Assembly (NCBI GenBank): GCA_020718205.1
Contig: DYSN01000004.1
Span: 1 to 64,000, forward strand
DNA: 64,000 nt
DNA from: Draconibacterium orientale
Lineage (GTDB): Bacteria > Bacteroidota > Bacteroidia > Bacteroidales > UBA12170
Direction of reading: 5' to 3'
In this document: piece by piece, positions 54,515 to 63,914 of the stretch
How positions within the stretch are numbered: the stretch's first letter is position 1
How the letters are laid out: each line of letters begins with the position of its first letter
Notes under the pieces: generated by a model
Seen by the model: only the letters and a program-made list of their open reading frames with translations
Told to the model about the DNA's origin: nothing
Databases searched by the model: none
Program-made: the position numbers and the translations under genes

Positions 54515-55894
54515 TTAGAACAAATAATTTAGCCCAATATAAACTCCACTGGTACCATCATCCGCTTTCAGCGCGCGACCATAATCGCAGGAAATAATAA
54601 AATTCTCGTTCATGGCGATTCTTAAGCCGGCTCCATAACTGATGTGGAGTTTCTCGGCACCGTAATCAAAATAATCGCTCTCTTCTACGTCTACACCAAA
54701 TTCATAATCCTGTGCAGCGGTTGTTGGAATGAGTTTAACAACTTGTCCGGCATCGGCAAAACCGTTGAGACCTATGTAGAAATTTTGGCCAATGAACTGA
54801 AAATAAACCACTTTCCAGCGGAGCTCGAGATTTCCATACAACACGCCATCACCCACAACTCTGTTTCTTTTTATCCCCCTGAGGGTTTTTCCACCTCCCA
54901 ATCCATCAGATGTGGCGCCACGCAAGGCACTGGTAATGATAAACTGCTGAGTATACCAGGGTCCCTGATTCACCAAACTTGACTGATAACCAATTCTATA
55001 GGCAAAGGTTAAACGGCGTTTTACAATATTGATATATTGACGGTGGGTTGCATAGAATTTCAGATAACCGTGGTCCACGCTGTTGGCGAAATTGGGGGCA
55101 TAAAACAAGCCTATTTCGGTCCAGATACCTTTGGTGGGGTGAGCTCTCACATTTCTTGAATCGTACATCAGACCAGCTTTCACGCCAAAAACTTGTCCGC
55201 CATTTTTATCTTCATCGGGAATTAAACCCCAGGTCTGATAGTTTTCATACAACCCGGGTACAGAATCTACAGTGGGTAATAAATCTTCATCATCCTTTCC
55301 TTTATTGAATTTTTCAATATCTACACTGCCGATTTTAAGATTATAGAACTCAGCACCAGCAGTCCAATAGAGATTTTTTATCCCCAGCTTGCCATGAATA
55401 TCGCTTCTGAGCCTGAACATTTTATTGCTCATTTTATAGAAAGCGCGGGTTTTATAGTTCACATTGTCCGGATTAATCCAGGGTTCGTTATAAACAGCTT
55501 CATAGCCATTGAAACCAAAAAAGTCATAGGAATCGTCGGGGAGATAGCTCACGTCAAAATATAAACGGGCATTTTTTATCAGCCTGTCGCTTTCGTAAGC
55601 AAAACGCAATATTCCGCTACCTTTGGTAAATTTACTTGCTTCCACATAAAAATTGTGGTCGAATTCGGGATAGCGGCTACCGTCGCCATAATGATAGATA
55701 CTTCCCAATACTCCATACTGAAACCCCAAATCGCTGTCGAAAGAAACTACAGGAAGTCCCCCAAAATTCCAGCCTTTTTTAATTTTTTCCTTTTTAGTGG
55801 TATCCGCATCCTGGGCAAAAATTAATGGTACAATGAAGAAAAGCAGCAATATTGAAAGAGCGACTCTTCTGAAAACTTGTTTAGGTTTTGTCAT
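54515..55894 (-). CDS. BamA/TamA-family outer membrane protein
   Basis: A 459-residue protein with a signal peptide ending VPLIFAQ. A short linker (KKEKIKKGWNFGG) leads to a barrel of about 16 strands, ending GTSGVYIGLNYLF with the terminal Phe. VVGDGVLYGNLELRWKVVYF and FGADAG-like GFADAGQVV match the Omp85 surface-antigen barrel, with the conserved RGIKRNRVVGDG region near L6. There are no POTRA domains, so it is not the BamA of the assembly machine; short POTRA-less forms are common in Bacteroidota and are of unknown function. Its start overlaps the MazG-like gene by 14 bases. Confidence 0.82.
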   Translation of the reverse strand: MTKPKQVFRRVALSILLLFFIVPLIFAQDADTTKKEKIKKGWNFGGLPVVSFDSDLGFQYGVLGSIYHYGDGSRYPEFDHNFYVEASKFTKGSGILRFAYESDRLIKNARLYFDVSYLPDDSYDFFGFNGYEAVYNEPWINPDNVNYKTRAFYKMSNKMFRLRSDIHGKLGIKNLYWTAGAEFYNLKIGSVDIEKFNKGKDDEDLLPTVDSVPGLYENYQTWGLIPDEDKNGGQVFGVKAGLMYDSRNVRAHPTKGIWTEIGLFYAPNFANSVDHGYLKFYATHRQYINIVKRRLTFAYRIGYQSSLVNQGPWYTQQFIITSALRGATSDGLGGGKTLRGIKRNRVVGDGVLYGNLELRWKVVYFQFIGQNFYIGLNGFADAGQVVKLIPTTAAQDYEFGVDVEESDYFDYGAEKLHISYGAGLRIAMNENFIISCDYGRALKADDGTSGVYIGLNYLF

Positions 55895-56222
55895 AATGTT
55901 TAAGTTTTTGATTGTTTTTATGTCGTTGGTTATCGCGGTTGGTTTTTTTATCCAGATTTTTCTCTAATGCTTCGGTCAAATCGATGCCCGTTTGATTGGC
56001 CAGACAAATGAGCACAAAAAGCACATCGGCAAACTCGTCGGCCAAATCCACTTGTTTATCGCTTTCCTTAAAGGATTGTTCGCCAAATTTGCGGGATATA
56101 ATACGAGCCACTTCGCCCACTTCTTCCATTAAAATGGCCATATTGGTCAACTCGTTGAAGTATCGAACCCCATTCTCTTTTATCCAAAGATCCACTGTTT
56201 TTTGAGCCTGTTCTATGGTCAA
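55881..56222 (-). CDS. MazG-like nucleotide pyrophosphohydrolase
   Basis: A 113-residue all-helical protein of the MazG/dUTPase-like superfamily. The magnesium-binding EExxE lies in ILMEEVGEVARII, and the second acidic motif DEFADVLFVLICLANQ is 25 residues later. The basic tail (KKTNRDNQRHKNNQK) is not conserved in the family. It removes pyrophosphate from NTPs or damaged nucleotides. Overlap with the downstream barrel gene suggests coupling, though a shared job is hard to see. Confidence 0.85.
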   Translation of the reverse strand: MTIEQAQKTVDLWIKENGVRYFNELTNMAILMEEVGEVARIISRKFGEQSFKESDKQVDLADEFADVLFVLICLANQTGIDLTEALEKNLDKKTNRDNQRHKNNQKLKHYDKT

Positions 56223-56338
56223 AATATTAAGTTTTTGTTTAGGTTTTAAAAATCGAAATTAAGATTTTTGTTGAAACCTAAGCCATTGCAACTGAAATTG
56301 TTCGAAATAAAATTTTTATTCCCCGAAAAAGCAGATTT

Positions 56339-57400
56339 TTAATAACCCCCAAAACCGTTTTCTTCCTTCAATTTAAGTGCCTTGTAGCGGCGACCCCACC
56401 ATTTATAATGGGTTAAGGAAGTGTAAATCATGAGTTTATTAACCAATTTGAAGCGAAGTAGGATATGGATTAATCTATATCCTAAGAGTAGAATGGAAAT
56501 AAAAATCAGATTATTGAGAACAAATTTCAAAACCGGATGCTGAATGATGGGGATAAACTGCGTAAAATATCCATAAAAAAATACGGAGGCCACAAAAGCA
56601 TAAATCAAATACACCCCTACCACAAAACCATGGGCGGTTTCTATGGCCTTGGTTGGACAATTTCCCATGCATTTCATACAGCTTTCGCAATTAAATGACC
56701 AAAATGGATGACCATTGATTTCGCTAATGGCGTGAACAGGACATTCTCTGATGCATAATCCACAGTTATTGCAACTATTTGATGCATAATAGGTTTTGGC
56801 TAAAATAAACCGCCCAACGAAATAATACAAAACCGCAACAGGCCAAATAACCACATCCTGTATCATCTCTCTAAGACTTTTAAACCATCGCTTTCCACTG
56901 AAAACAATTTCAGCAAATTCTTCGACCCGAATCTTGTTTTTCTGATGAAGAAAAAGAATGGTCTTCGCATTTAAACCCGGATGAAGCGAAATCCAGTTCG
57001 ATGGCATATCAACCGGAAACATGGCGCGAATTCTATAACCTTTAATTGCTAACAGGACGCCTGCGAAATAAAAGGTTATTCCACTCAACCCTGGGGTAAC
57101 CCATTTACCAATGAGCATTCCAGCACGGGTATTGAGCAACAGAACTTTGGCTTTTCCCCTGGGGAAACGACTCAGAAATTTAAGCATCACCGGGGGATAA
57201 TTAAATCCGTGAACCGGAGAAATAAAAGCAATAACCGATTGCTCATCAACAACTTCCGGGGGAATTGTTTCAAGCCCCGCCACATAGAATAAATGAGTCT
57301 CGAAGGAGTGTTTTTGAGCTTCTTCGGCAAGCCAATGAGCTACATTCCTTGAATTTCCTGTTCCCGAAAAATAGAAAATAAAAAGCCTTTGAGCTGACAT
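56339..57400 (-). CDS. EFR1-type flavodoxin/ferredoxin membrane protein
   Basis: A 353-residue fusion. The N-terminal flavodoxin-like domain begins LFIFYFSGTGNSRNVA with the FMN-phosphate loop SGTGNS. Two 4Fe-4S clusters follow: CNNCGLCIRECPVHAI and CESCMKCMGNCPTKAI. Hydrophobic helices (about 260-330) lie after the ferredoxin. It is an electron carrier, probably at the membrane. It sits just downstream of a glycyl radical enzyme and its activase, so it may supply electrons to the radical SAM activase; that is inference. Confidence 0.82.
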   Translation of the reverse strand: MSAQRLFIFYFSGTGNSRNVAHWLAEEAQKHSFETHLFYVAGLETIPPEVVDEQSVIAFISPVHGFNYPPVMLKFLSRFPRGKAKVLLLNTRAGMLIGKWVTPGLSGITFYFAGVLLAIKGYRIRAMFPVDMPSNWISLHPGLNAKTILFLHQKNKIRVEEFAEIVFSGKRWFKSLREMIQDVVIWPVAVLYYFVGRFILAKTYYASNSCNNCGLCIRECPVHAISEINGHPFWSFNCESCMKCMGNCPTKAIETAHGFVVGVYLIYAFVASVFFYGYFTQFIPIIQHPVLKFVLNNLIFISILLLGYRLIHILLRFKLVNKLMIYTSLTHYKWWGRRYKALKLKEENGFGGY

Positions 57401-57498
57401 AAAATACTTTGTTATCGTATTAACAGCTCAAAGATACCTTTTATTCACTTCTCAAATTATTTTGCCCATATTAAATTTTGGTCTAAATGCCCAAGAAT

Positions 57499-59865
57499 TT
57501 AAAAATCCTGATGCTCGGTTCTTCTTATAATCTCGTCCTGCAACTCATCGGAAAGCTCAATAAAATAATCGCTATAACCTGCCACCCGCACAATTAAATC
57601 GCGATGTGCTTCGGGCTCGGCTTTGGCTTTTTTCAGAGTTTCGGCTGTTACCACATTGAATTGAATATGGTGTCCATCCATTTTGAAATAGGTGCGGATG
57701 AGATTCTTTATTGCTTCTATACCAGCATCATCGGACAAAAGAGCGGGGGTAAATTTTTGATTTAGCAAGGTTCCGCCGGTGCGAAGATGGTCAATTTTAG
57801 CTGCCGATTTGATAACAGCGGTTGGGCCATTTCTATCAGCTCCCTGAAAAGGACTAATCCCTTCGGAGAGTGGCTTGCCCGCTTTCCGGCCATCGGGGAG
57901 CGCTCCAATGACACCACCGAAATAAACATGGCTGGTGGTCGGCAATAGATTGATTCTGAATACACCACCTCTGCTCGTCGGGCGACCGTTTACGGCCTTG
58001 TAGAAGGCTTCAAAAATCTGCTTCATGATATCGTCGGCACGGTCATCATCGTTGCCATATTTGGGAGTTTCATTGATGATGACTTTTCTGAAATCTTCGG
58101 CATCTTCGAAATTGGAATTCACCAAGGCCAGCATATCGCTCATGGTCAGGGTTTTATTCTGAAAAACATGATAATTTATGGAACTCAGAGAATCTGTCAA
58201 ACTTCCCAATCCAACCCCCTGAATATAATTAGTATTGTATCGGGCTCCTCCGGCGTTATAATCCTTCCCGTTGGCAATACAATCGTCGATAAATACCGAA
58301 AGGAAAGCCGCTGGCATATAGGTTGCCCACATTTTCTCAATGATATTGTTCCCTTTGATTTTCAGGTCAATAAAATAATTTAGTTGAGTTTCCCAGGCCT
58401 GCATTAACTCGTCTAAAGATTGGAAATGAGCGGCAACTCCTGTTTTTGGGCCAATCTGCTTCTGAGTCCGGGGGTCGAAACCATTGTTGATTGTGAGCTC
58501 CAGAATTTTAGCCAGATTGAAATATCCGGTTAAAATATAGGCTTCGGTACCAAAAGCGCCCGTCTCTACACATCCGCTGGCACCACCATTTCGGGCATCC
58601 ACCAGCGATTTCCCCTGATTTATCAACTCCTGAATAATGGCATCGGTATTGAAAATAGAAGGCTGTCCAAATCCTGTTTTCACCACTTTTATGGCTCTTT
58701 TGATAAACTTGTCAGGATTTTTCTTGCTCAGCTGAACCATGCTGCTGGGCTGGAGAATCCGCATTTCCTCAATCACATCAAGAATCAGATAACTCAACTC
58801 GTTCACCGCATCGGTGCCATCGGCTTTCACTCCTCCCACATTGATAAGTGCAAAATCGGTAAAAGTATTGCTCTCTTTGGCGGTAACACCTGTTTTTGGT
58901 GGCGACGGATGGTTGTTGAATTTTACCCAGAAAGCCTGCAAAATCTCCCGCATTTCGTTATCTGTGAACAGGTTTTTATCCAAAGCTTCCCTGTAAAAAG
59001 GCAGAAGGTGCTGGTCGAGACGTCCCGGATTAAAGGAATCCCACGGGTTTAATTCGGTGATAACTCCCTGATGTACATACCAATAATATTGCAAGGCTTC
59101 CCAAAAATCAGTGGGTTTGTTTTCGGGCACATGGGAGCTCACAGCAATCATTTTTTGCAATTCTCCCTGCCGTTTTTCATTGGTTTCTTCATCAAGAAGC
59201 TCTTTGAGTTTTGCCACATGACGCTGCGCAAAAATACTCACTGCATCTAAGCTCACCAGCATGGCTTTCAGCTCTTCCTGTTTTGATAAGGCTTCCGGGT
59301 CGTTGAAAAAGTCGATTTTCGAAAGAGATGACTCAATCCGCTTACGGATATCTAAAAATCCTTCGCGGTAAATCACATCGCCCAAAACGGTATGACCTGG
59401 GGCTCTTTGCTCCAAAAACTCGGTATAGACTCCTGCATAGTAGGCATCTTTCCACTCCCGGGGCAACTTGGAGAAAATTCTGTCGCGCTGACTTCTTCCT
59501 TCCCAAAAAGGTATGAGCTTTTCGGCAAAGGCTTTTTTTGTGGATTCAGAAACCTTAAAGCTCACTTTTGGTCTCTGGTCTACGATTTCCAAATCGCCTA
59601 GGGAATGGATGCAAACTTCGGGATAGGTGGGCGTTTGTTGTGGCGCCGGCCCGCGCTCTCCCACTATCAGCTCACCATCACCTATATAAATGGTTTTGTT
59701 GGCCATTAGATGTTTGAATGCCATGGCGCGCATCATGGGAACTGACAATCCACGTGCTTCCTGGCTCTCATAAAACTCAGTCATCAGAAGTCCGCGTTCC
59801 TCCGAAATGGAGGGACGGGTATTTAAACTGAGGGTTCGCAACTTATTTATTCTGTCGGATATCAT
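57499..59865 (-). CDS. hypD: Glycyl radical enzyme: trans-4-hydroxy-L-proline dehydratase (HypD)
   Basis: A 788-residue glycyl radical enzyme. Catalytic Cys432 and Glu434 lie in GASGCVETG and radical Gly763 in VRVAGYSDYF. ELNPWDSFNPGRLDQH and SSMVQLSKKNPDKF correspond closely to HypD from clostridia, and the motif order and lengths agree to within a residue or two. HypD dehydrates trans-4-hydroxyproline, from collagen or cell-wall proteins, to pyrroline-5-carboxylate, which ProC reduces to proline. The enzyme is oxygen-sensitive, so this organism has an anaerobic phase. No proC is adjacent. A choline or glycerol lyase is less likely given the HypD-like active-site stretches. Confidence 0.85.
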   Translation of the reverse strand: MISDRINKLRTLSLNTRPSISEERGLLMTEFYESQEARGLSVPMMRAMAFKHLMANKTIYIGDGELIVGERGPAPQQTPTYPEVCIHSLGDLEIVDQRPKVSFKVSESTKKAFAEKLIPFWEGRSQRDRIFSKLPREWKDAYYAGVYTEFLEQRAPGHTVLGDVIYREGFLDIRKRIESSLSKIDFFNDPEALSKQEELKAMLVSLDAVSIFAQRHVAKLKELLDEETNEKRQGELQKMIAVSSHVPENKPTDFWEALQYYWYVHQGVITELNPWDSFNPGRLDQHLLPFYREALDKNLFTDNEMREILQAFWVKFNNHPSPPKTGVTAKESNTFTDFALINVGGVKADGTDAVNELSYLILDVIEEMRILQPSSMVQLSKKNPDKFIKRAIKVVKTGFGQPSIFNTDAIIQELINQGKSLVDARNGGASGCVETGAFGTEAYILTGYFNLAKILELTINNGFDPRTQKQIGPKTGVAAHFQSLDELMQAWETQLNYFIDLKIKGNNIIEKMWATYMPAAFLSVFIDDCIANGKDYNAGGARYNTNYIQGVGLGSLTDSLSSINYHVFQNKTLTMSDMLALVNSNFEDAEDFRKVIINETPKYGNDDDRADDIMKQIFEAFYKAVNGRPTSRGGVFRINLLPTTSHVYFGGVIGALPDGRKAGKPLSEGISPFQGADRNGPTAVIKSAAKIDHLRTGGTLLNQKFTPALLSDDAGIEAIKNLIRTYFKMDGHHIQFNVVTAETLKKAKAEPEAHRDLIVRVAGYSDYFIELSDELQDEIIRRTEHQDF

Positions 59866-59919
59866 ATGTTTATTTTTTTTCGTGATTAGTTCTGTTTTAT
59901 AATATTGATAATGTGATAT

Positions 59920-60690
59920 TTATCCAATGATTACTTCAAATCCACTCTTTTCGATTCTGTCTTTTACCTGGTTCACCCTGGCTGGGTTTGGCTCCTCCAC
60001 TCCCATCATATCATTATTCATTTGGAGTTTTTCATATTTCCCTGCCGCAATTTTATGATAAGGCAAAAGGTGAATGCGCTTTATGTGGTTTAACTCTTTC
60101 AGATAACCCGTCATTTGATCTAAATTTTCGACACTGTCATTTATTCCCGGAATCATGGGATAGCGGATAAAAATTTCTTTTCCACGGCTGACGAGAAATT
60201 CCAGATTTTGAAGAATCCGCTTATTGCTCACGCCGGTATATTCATAATGCTTTTGTTCGTCCATATGTTTCAGGTCGAAAAGAAAAAGATCGGTCCAGGG
60301 CAAGAGCTCAGTAAAAACAGCTGTTGATGAGTAGCCTGTGGTGTCGATTATTACGTGAAAATCGTTCGTTTTCAATAATTTGGCCGATTCAACGAGAAAC
60401 TCAGGCTGCGAAAGGGGCTCACCTCCGCTAAAGGTAATTCCTCCGCCCGATTCTCCGAAAAACGGCTGGTCTTTTTCTGCTTCTCTAAGAACATCAACGG
60501 CTGTCATTTCCCAGCCAATGCTTGTTTTCCCTTTAAACTCAAAGTCAAGCTGCTGAATCCCAAAAGAGCGGCTCTCGGGATTGTGGCACCAATTGCACTG
60601 CAAAGGGCAGCCTTTCAGAAAAAATGTTGTGCGTATTCCAGGCCCGTCGTGTATGGCGAAACGCTTGATATCAAATACAATACCTCGCAT
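59920..60690 (-). CDS. hypE: Radical SAM glycyl radical enzyme activase (HypD activase)
   Basis: A 256-residue radical SAM protein with CxxxCxxC in FFLKGCPLQCNWCHNPE. SAM-binding GGGITFSGGEPLSQPEF and HVIIDTTGYS follow. Unlike most non-PFL activases (about 300 residues with two extra ferredoxin clusters after CHNPE), the segment after the cluster, SRSFGIQQLDFEFKG, has no cysteines, so only the SAM cluster is present, as in PFL activase. It installs the glycyl radical on the dehydratase encoded 54 bases downstream. The 244 bases upstream, shared with divergent mutS2, are the likely control region. Confidence 0.88.
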   Translation of the reverse strand: MRGIVFDIKRFAIHDGPGIRTTFFLKGCPLQCNWCHNPESRSFGIQQLDFEFKGKTSIGWEMTAVDVLREAEKDQPFFGESGGGITFSGGEPLSQPEFLVESAKLLKTNDFHVIIDTTGYSSTAVFTELLPWTDLFLFDLKHMDEQKHYEYTGVSNKRILQNLEFLVSRGKEIFIRYPMIPGINDSVENLDQMTGYLKELNHIKRIHLLPYHKIAAGKYEKLQMNNDMMGVEEPNPARVNQVKDRIEKSGFEVIIG

Positions 60691-60922
60691 AAAAATAAAA
60701 AATAATTAAATGAAGACTAAAAGAAACGGGGGTTGAAATACGTCATAGAATCCAGCACTCGAAGAGCTGATTGCCGGAATCTCCGTAGAGACTGGGGAAA
60801 ATATTGATATTTAATACAACATGCATATTCGGTGTCAAATGTAGTATATAATTGCTTTGGTGTCAATAGGTCGTCGAAAACATTTCCAGCCGCCTTGAGC
60901 TGGTAATTCAGCCAAAATCATC

Positions 60923-60930
60923 TAACTTTG
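60923..60930 (+). promoter_or_regulatory. -7 element directly at the mutS2 start
   Basis: TAACTTTG (matches TAnnTTTG) ends four bases before the mutS2 ATG at 60935, so transcription would start at or next to the A of the ATG. A -33 TTG at 60895-60897 is 25 bases away, longer than usual. Confidence 0.5.
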
Positions 60931-60934
60931 ACCC

Positions 60935-63382
60935 ATGATTTATCCCAGTAATTTTGAAGTAAAAATAGGTTTCGACAAAATCCGGCAACTACTTTCCGAC
61001 TCGTGCATTAGCTCCATGGGCCGCGAGTGGGTTGACAAGCTCAAATTTAGCTCCAACTATAACAACCTGAATATCCGGCTGTCGCAGGTTGACGAGATGA
61101 AAGTAATTCTGCTCACCGAGCCGTCTTTCCCCACTTACGATTACTTCGATTTGCGTCCTGCATTAGCAGAGATTAAACGTCCCGGCAATTTTATTTCTCA
61201 GGAAGATTTATTTGATTTTGCCACTTCGATAAAAATCATGAACCAGATTCTGAAAATTCTGGATTCCAGAACAGGAAAAAGCGACGAAATTCGACAAGTG
61301 GCAGAGAGCTTGCGGACATCGCCCGAACTCATGATCCGAATCAATCAAATCATCGACGATAAGGGCGAAATAAAAGACCACGCCTCCGACGAGCTTTACG
61401 AAATCAGAACGAAGCTGAGGAAGCTGATGAGAAATAACGACAGCATCATTCGCGAAAACCTGGCACTGGCTATTAACAGCGGCTGGACGAGCCCCGACAC
61501 GGAGGCTGCCATGCGAAACGGACGGGTTGTTATTCCCCTTTTCTCCACCTTCAAAAGGAAAATCAGCGGGTTTATTCATGGGGAATCCTCTACCGGACAA
61601 ACGGTTTTTGTGGAGCCCGCGCAACTTTTCGAAATCAACAACGAAATCATTGAGCTTGAAGCTGCTGAATCACGTGCCATCATCAAAATTCTCACCGATT
61701 TAGCCAATATTCTCAGGCCCGATGTGGATGCGCTCATTCATGCTTTTGTGCAGCTCGGACTGTTGGATTTTATCATTGCTAAAGCCCGCATTGCGGTCGA
61801 TATTGAAGCTATAAAGCCCGATTTGCAACAAAAATGTCATATCGATTGGCAGGGAGCAAGGCATCCGCTACTTTTTATTTCGCACCGATTACAAAACAAA
61901 ATTATTGTCCCGCTCGATATACAAGTAAATGAAAAACAGCGGATTCTGATTATTTCCGGGCCCAATGCCGGAGGAAAATCGGTGAGTCTGAAAACAGTGG
62001 GTCTCCTTCAATATATGCTGCAATGTGGCATGTTGATTCCGGTAAAACCCACTTCTCTGGCGGGAATTTTTCAGCATTTCTTTATCGATATCGGCGATGA
62101 GCAATCCATAGAAAACGACTTGAGCACCTACAGTTCTCACTTGCTCAACATGAAATATTTTGTGCAGAACGCCAATAAAAAAACCCTGTTTCTCATCGAT
62201 GAATTTGGTAGCGGAACAGAACCCAATCTGGGGGGCGCCATTGCCGAGGCCATTCTCGAAGAGCTAAACAGCAAAATGTGCTACGGAATTGTTACCACTC
62301 ACTTTGCCAATTTAAAGCTTTTGCCCTCCCCCGAAAACGGAATGGCCAATGCCGCCATGTTATTCAATACCAAAGAATTGGAGCCTTTGTACGTACTTAA
62401 AACCGGTCGCCCGGGAAGCTCCTTCACCGTTGAAATTGCCCGAAAAATTGGTTTTCCCGAAGGTATTCTTAAGAAAATTGAGAAGAAAGCCGACCGCCGG
62501 CAGTTAGACTTTGAAGAACAATTGCAACAATTGGACGTGGAGAAGAAAGAGTTGGACATGCTGAAAAAACATGTGGAGCTACAGGATAATTTGCTCACAG
62601 ATACCATTTCGAAATATCAGCTTCTTTATAACAGGTTGCAAACAGAAAAATCGAAGATTCTCCAGGATGCCAACACCAAAGCCACTCAGATTCTTCAAAA
62701 CAGCAACCGAATTATTGAGCAAACCATTAAAGAAATTAAGGAAAATCAGGCTCAAAACAAGAAAACCAGCGAAGCCCGAAAAAAATTAGAAGAGGAGAAG
62801 AAAAAGCTCATAGCCGATCAGAAAGCGGAAAAACAGTTCGATATCCACAAAAAAATGAATGAGGAACTGAAAGCCATCGCCCAGCCCAATAATGATGAAG
62901 AAAAACCTGCGGAGCTGAAAGCCGGAGAATATGTTAAGGTGAAGGGGCAGATATCTATTGGCCGGCTCGATGAGATTAAAGGAAATAAGGGAGTGATAGT
63001 TTTCGACAATATTACCCTTTCCATCCCGCTGGAACAATTGGAGTATGTGAGCAAGACCAAAGCCAGAGAAAGTGAAAGAAAATCTTTGACCAATTACAAC
63101 AAAATTTCACTGGAGCTTCACGAAAAAGCGGCCAATTTCAAATTGAAGCTTGATGTGCGAGGTTTAAGAGTTGAAGAAGTGCTGGCCAAAATTCAACTTT
63201 TCATTGATGAGGCGATTCTTCTCAGAATCTACGAAGTTCAGATTCTTCATGGCAAGGGTACAGGAGCCCTGCGACAGGCCATTCGCGATTATTTAAGCGG
63301 AATCCCCGAAGTGGCCTCCTATCAGGACGAACATGTAGAGAGAGGAGGCCATGGGATTACTTTGGTCAGTTTTAGTTTTTAA
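60935..63382 (+). CDS. mutS2: MutS2 / RqcU-family ATPase with Smr domain
   Basis: An 815-residue MutS2. Clamp and lever regions come first, then Walker A ISGPNAGGKSVSLKT (about 340-354) and Walker B TLFLIDEFGSGTEP (about 415-428). STYSSHLLNMKYF and TTHFANLKL are MutS ATPase blocks. A long coiled coil (about 515-655), a KOW-like beta stretch (AGEYVKVKGQISIGRLDEIK) and a C-terminal Smr domain (LDVRGLRVEEVL ... ILHGKGTGALR) complete it. It acts on recombination intermediates or on collided ribosomes depending on species. The last 11 bases overlap the convergent glutathione peroxidase gene. Confidence 0.94.
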   Translation: MIYPSNFEVKIGFDKIRQLLSDSCISSMGREWVDKLKFSSNYNNLNIRLSQVDEMKVILLTEPSFPTYDYFDLRPALAEIKRPGNFISQEDLFDFATSIKIMNQILKILDSRTGKSDEIRQVAESLRTSPELMIRINQIIDDKGEIKDHASDELYEIRTKLRKLMRNNDSIIRENLALAINSGWTSPDTEAAMRNGRVVIPLFSTFKRKISGFIHGESSTGQTVFVEPAQLFEINNEIIELEAAESRAIIKILTDLANILRPDVDALIHAFVQLGLLDFIIAKARIAVDIEAIKPDLQQKCHIDWQGARHPLLFISHRLQNKIIVPLDIQVNEKQRILIISGPNAGGKSVSLKTVGLLQYMLQCGMLIPVKPTSLAGIFQHFFIDIGDEQSIENDLSTYSSHLLNMKYFVQNANKKTLFLIDEFGSGTEPNLGGAIAEAILEELNSKMCYGIVTTHFANLKLLPSPENGMANAAMLFNTKELEPLYVLKTGRPGSSFTVEIARKIGFPEGILKKIEKKADRRQLDFEEQLQQLDVEKKELDMLKKHVELQDNLLTDTISKYQLLYNRLQTEKSKILQDANTKATQILQNSNRIIEQTIKEIKENQAQNKKTSEARKKLEEEKKKLIADQKAEKQFDIHKKMNEELKAIAQPNNDEEKPAELKAGEYVKVKGQISIGRLDEIKGNKGVIVFDNITLSIPLEQLEYVSKTKARESERKSLTNYNKISLELHEKAANFKLKLDVRGLRVEEVLAKIQLFIDEAILLRIYEVQILHGKGTGALRQAIRDYLSGIPEVASYQDEHVERGGHGITLVSFSF

Positions 63383-63914
63383 TCCAGTTGATGATTTCTT
63401 GGTCATCGGGTTTGGTTGATGAAGGAAAAACTTTCTCAAGCTTACCATCAGCACTAATAAGATATTTCTGGAAATTCCACTTTACTTTTGAATCTTCCAC
63501 TCCGTTTAATTCTTTTGAAGTCAGCCATTTATAAATAGGAGCCTGGTCATCGTCTTTCACTGAGATTTTGCTCATCATCGGAAAAGTCACTCCGTAGGTG
63601 GTGGAACAGAAGGTTAAAATTTCTTCGTTGGTTCCCGGTTCCTGCTTCATGAAATTATTGGCAGGAAAGCCTATAATCACAAATTTATCGCCCCCATATT
63701 GCGCATACACCGCTTGTAATTGCTCGTATTGCTTGGTATAACCACATTTGGAAGCCACATTAACCACCATCACTTTTTTACCTTTCAATTGTTCCATGGA
63801 ATAGGGTTTACCATTAATATCTTCCACTGTAAAATCGTAGAACGAAGTCTGGGCCTGGAGTGTTGTCATAAGCATAAGGGCAAATAGGATTAAAATTGAG
63901 TTTTTCATTTTCAT
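63372..63914 (-). CDS. Glutathione peroxidase-like thioredoxin-fold peroxidase (Cys type, exported)
   Basis: A 180-residue protein with an N-terminal signal peptide (ILILFALMLMTTLQAQ), so it acts outside the cytoplasm. The GPx motif VNVASKCGYTKQYEQL holds the peroxidatic C57 (a Cys codon, not selenocysteine TGA). FPANNFMKQEPGTNEEI and VKWNFQKYLIS with W and N complete the catalytic tetrad. It reduces hydrogen or lipid peroxides with thioredoxin or glutathione. The start may be the ATG at 63908. The 86 bases to the window edge hold no gene. Confidence 0.92.
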   Translation of the reverse strand: MKMKNSILILFALMLMTTLQAQTSFYDFTVEDINGKPYSMEQLKGKKVMVVNVASKCGYTKQYEQLQAVYAQYGGDKFVIIGFPANNFMKQEPGTNEEILTFCSTTYGVTFPMMSKISVKDDDQAPIYKWLTSKELNGVEDSKVKWNFQKYLISADGKLEKVFPSSTKPDDQEIINWIKN

